NCBI GenBank assembly: GCA_937925595.1
Contig: CALALQ010000434.1
Location: 1 to 13,356, forward strand
Reading direction: 5' to 3'
Source of the DNA: an uncultured Demequina sp.
GTDB taxonomy: Bacteria > Actinomycetota > Actinomycetes > Actinomycetales > Demequinaceae
Length of the DNA: 13,356 bases
The notes beneath the pieces are model-generated. The model saw nothing but the letters and a program-made list of their open reading frames with translations. It made no database searches and was not told the origin of the DNA. Below, one piece after another: positions 11,901 through 13,356 of this stretch; position 1 is the stretch's first letter, and each line of letters opens with the position of its first letter. Both the position numbers and the translations under genes were made by a program.

Positions 11901-13356
11901 ATGGGGAGAGCTCCCACGAAAACACTGAGTGCGACGCTGGCGACCAGCGCGTTGATCGCCTCGGCACTGCTCGTTGCACCAGCAGCCTTCGCCGCCGAGA
12001 AGTGCGACGGCAAGACCGTCACGAAGGTCGTATCCTCCGGCACCTACGAAGGTACAAGCGGTCAGGACGTCGTCATCGTGAAGGGACAGGCCACTGTGAA
12101 ACTCGGCGCAGGTTCTGACACGGTCTGCGTACAGACGGACGGCAGGGTCACCGCGTACCTCGGCGAAGGCCAAGACAAGTTCTTCGGCGCGGGCAAAAAG
12201 GGCCAGCACTGGGTGCACGGAGGGCCTGGCCGTAACGACATCTATGTGGGCAACGGCGGCAGTCTCGTACTCGCGGGCGACTCGGGCGACGTCATCGTGG
12301 GCGGCTCCGGCATCGACAACGTCGTCGGGGGGTCGGGCCACGACGACATCAAAGGTGGCGACGGTGACGACACGCTCTACGGCCTCGGCGGCATCGACCT
12401 GATCAAGGGTGGCAAAGGTGATGACCTGATAGTTGGCGGTCTCGACCGGGATGAGCTCTACGGGGACGCCGGAAACGACACCATTTACGGCGACTACGAC
12501 TTCACCGAAGGCGAAGACGTGAGCTGGGTTGGCACAGGCGACGAAGGCAAGAAGGACGCCGCCAAGATCAGCGCAGGCTACGGCAACGACAAGTTGTACG
12601 GCGGCGCCGGCAACGACAAGCTCGTTGGAGACCTTGGCGACGACTACCTCGACGGCGGTCGCGGCGACGACTACCTCGAGGGCGGTCCGGGCAGCGACCA
12701 GCTCTTCACGGGCATCGACATCAAGAAGTCGGACGGCACCTGGGAGCAGGTCAAGGGCGACACCCTCATTGGTGACTACTACGAGACTCGTGATGCCGGC
12801 GGGTTCGCGTGGGACAACGATGTCCTAGCGTCCTCCCCCGGCGATGACCGCGACGAGGAGAACCGCCCCGGCGTCGTCAAGGCCGTCTATGGCGGCGCCG
12901 GAGACGACAGCATCTCTGTCTGGGGCCTCAACTCCATGAAGATCAAGAACGCCGCAGTGGTCATCGAGCGCCAGCGCGAGAGTTGGATCAACGCAGGGCC
13001 GGGCAAGGACAACGTCACGGCGTTCTACGTCCAGAAGGTTGAGGGCAAGGATGGCAATGACACCATCAAGGCCGTCGACGTCGAGACCGTGTACGGCAAC
13101 GCTGGCAAGGACCTCTTCCAGCTTGTGAAGTGGGGACACGCGTACGGCGGCAAGGGTGTGGACACGTTCGACATGTGCCAGGCGCCCGAGGATCCCAGGA
13201 AGCACGGCTACACGTGGGGTGAGCAGGAGCTCGACAAGTTCATCGGGGTGAGCCACGTGTACTACGCCCACCCCAACGACTCGGCGATCGTCGCGGACTT
13301 CAGGCACTACCAGGCGGGCAGGGCGGCGACGCATCCCTCTTCGAACAACTACACGC
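11901..13356 (+). CDS. Secreted RTX-type calcium-binding repeat protein (partial, open at the right edge)
   Basis: An uninterrupted reading frame of 485 codons runs to the window end with no stop. ATG at 11901 has AAGGAG 8 nt upstream. Residues 1-31 form a Sec signal peptide (basic MGRAPTK, hydrophobic core, likely cleavage after AFA). Residues 32-125 include C35 and C76, a possible disulfide. Seven contiguous nonapeptides of the GGxGxDxLx calcium-binding type fill 134-196 (e.g. GGDGDDTLY), and five more fill 225-269 (e.g. GGAGNDKLV). Two non-repeat insertions (about 197-224 and 270-330) and scattered units to about 425 follow, with a third cysteine at C426. The repeats should fold into a calcium-bound parallel beta-roll outside the cell. 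No enzymatic domain is visible so far; one may lie beyond the edge. Its function (surface, matrix or adhesion protein) is unknown. Confidence 0.9.
   Translation, partial: MGRAPTKTLSATLATSALIASALLVAPAAFAAEKCDGKTVTKVVSSGTYEGTSGQDVVIVKGQATVKLGAGSDTVCVQTDGRVTAYLGEGQDKFFGAGKKGQHWVHGGPGRNDIYVGNGGSLVLAGDSGDVIVGGSGIDNVVGGSGHDDIKGGDGDDTLYGLGGIDLIKGGKGDDLIVGGLDRDELYGDAGNDTIYGDYDFTEGEDVSWVGTGDEGKKDAAKISAGYGNDKLYGGAGNDKLVGDLGDDYLDGGRGDDYLEGGPGSDQLFTGIDIKKSDGTWEQVKGDTLIGDYYETRDAGGFAWDNDVLASSPGDDRDEENRPGVVKAVYGGAGDDSISVWGLNSMKIKNAAVVIERQRESWINAGPGKDNVTAFYVQKVEGKDGNDTIKAVDVETVYGNAGKDLFQLVKWGHAYGGKGVDTFDMCQAPEDPRKHGYTWGEQELDKFIGVSHVYYAHPNDSAIVADFRHYQAGRAATHPSSNNYT

Noticed and set aside
11618..12118. Plus-strand frame overlapping the start of the RTX gene
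   Set aside because: It ends inside the RTX gene, which has the signal peptide, repeats and a good ribosome site in another frame.

Overview
The window is GC-rich chromosomal DNA from an actinobacterium. The evidence is an Lsr2 nucleoid protein, a SenX3/RegX3-type two-component pair with 11-bp PHO-box repeats, several GTG starts, signs of leaderless promoters, and an actinobacterial-type class II LysS. Gene order and protein style suggest Micrococcales (Cellulomonas/Demequina-like). That placement is inference; no rRNA or other marker is present. No tRNA, CRISPR array, phage gene or transposase was seen.

Region 1 (1-6309) is a complete phosphate-sensing and uptake module. On the minus strand, pstS-pstC-pstA-pstB form a tight operon (gaps of 4, 1 and 19 bp); pstB runs off the left edge. 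Upstream of pstS is a three-unit 11-bp direct repeat matching the actinobacterial PHO box. Next, also on the minus strand, is the kinase/regulator pair senX3-regX3 (phoR-phoP type, overlapping by ATGA). phoU diverges from it, with another cluster of PHO-box units in the shared intergenic region. PstSCAB imports phosphate, PhoU links transporter state to the kinase, and RegX3 should act on the PHO boxes.

Region 2 (6310-8679) starts with a convergent intergenic region packed with hairpins, including a perfect 34-bp palindrome. Then, on the minus strand, come gpmA (phosphoglycerate mutase), a beta-propeller lactonase of the 6-phosphogluconolactonase type, and lsr2. lsr2 and the lactonase gene are 6 bp apart.

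Region 3 (8778-11417) holds, on the minus strand, nadC (NAD synthesis), lysS and a 60-residue membrane protein whose start overlaps the lysS stop.

Region 4 (11418-13356) is a 483-bp divergent intergenic region with hairpins, palindromes and promoter-like elements, then a plus-strand gene open to the right edge. That gene encodes a secreted protein with a Sec signal peptide and many RTX-type glycine/aspartate calcium-binding nonapeptides. A roughly 190-nt structured leader lies between its likely promoter and its start.

Most of the window is conserved core metabolism, and I see no clear new multi-gene system. The points most worth checking are the RTX protein with its leader and operator-like sites, the 34-bp palindrome, the arrangement of PHO units between senX3 and phoU, and a His-to-Lys change at a NadC active-site position.
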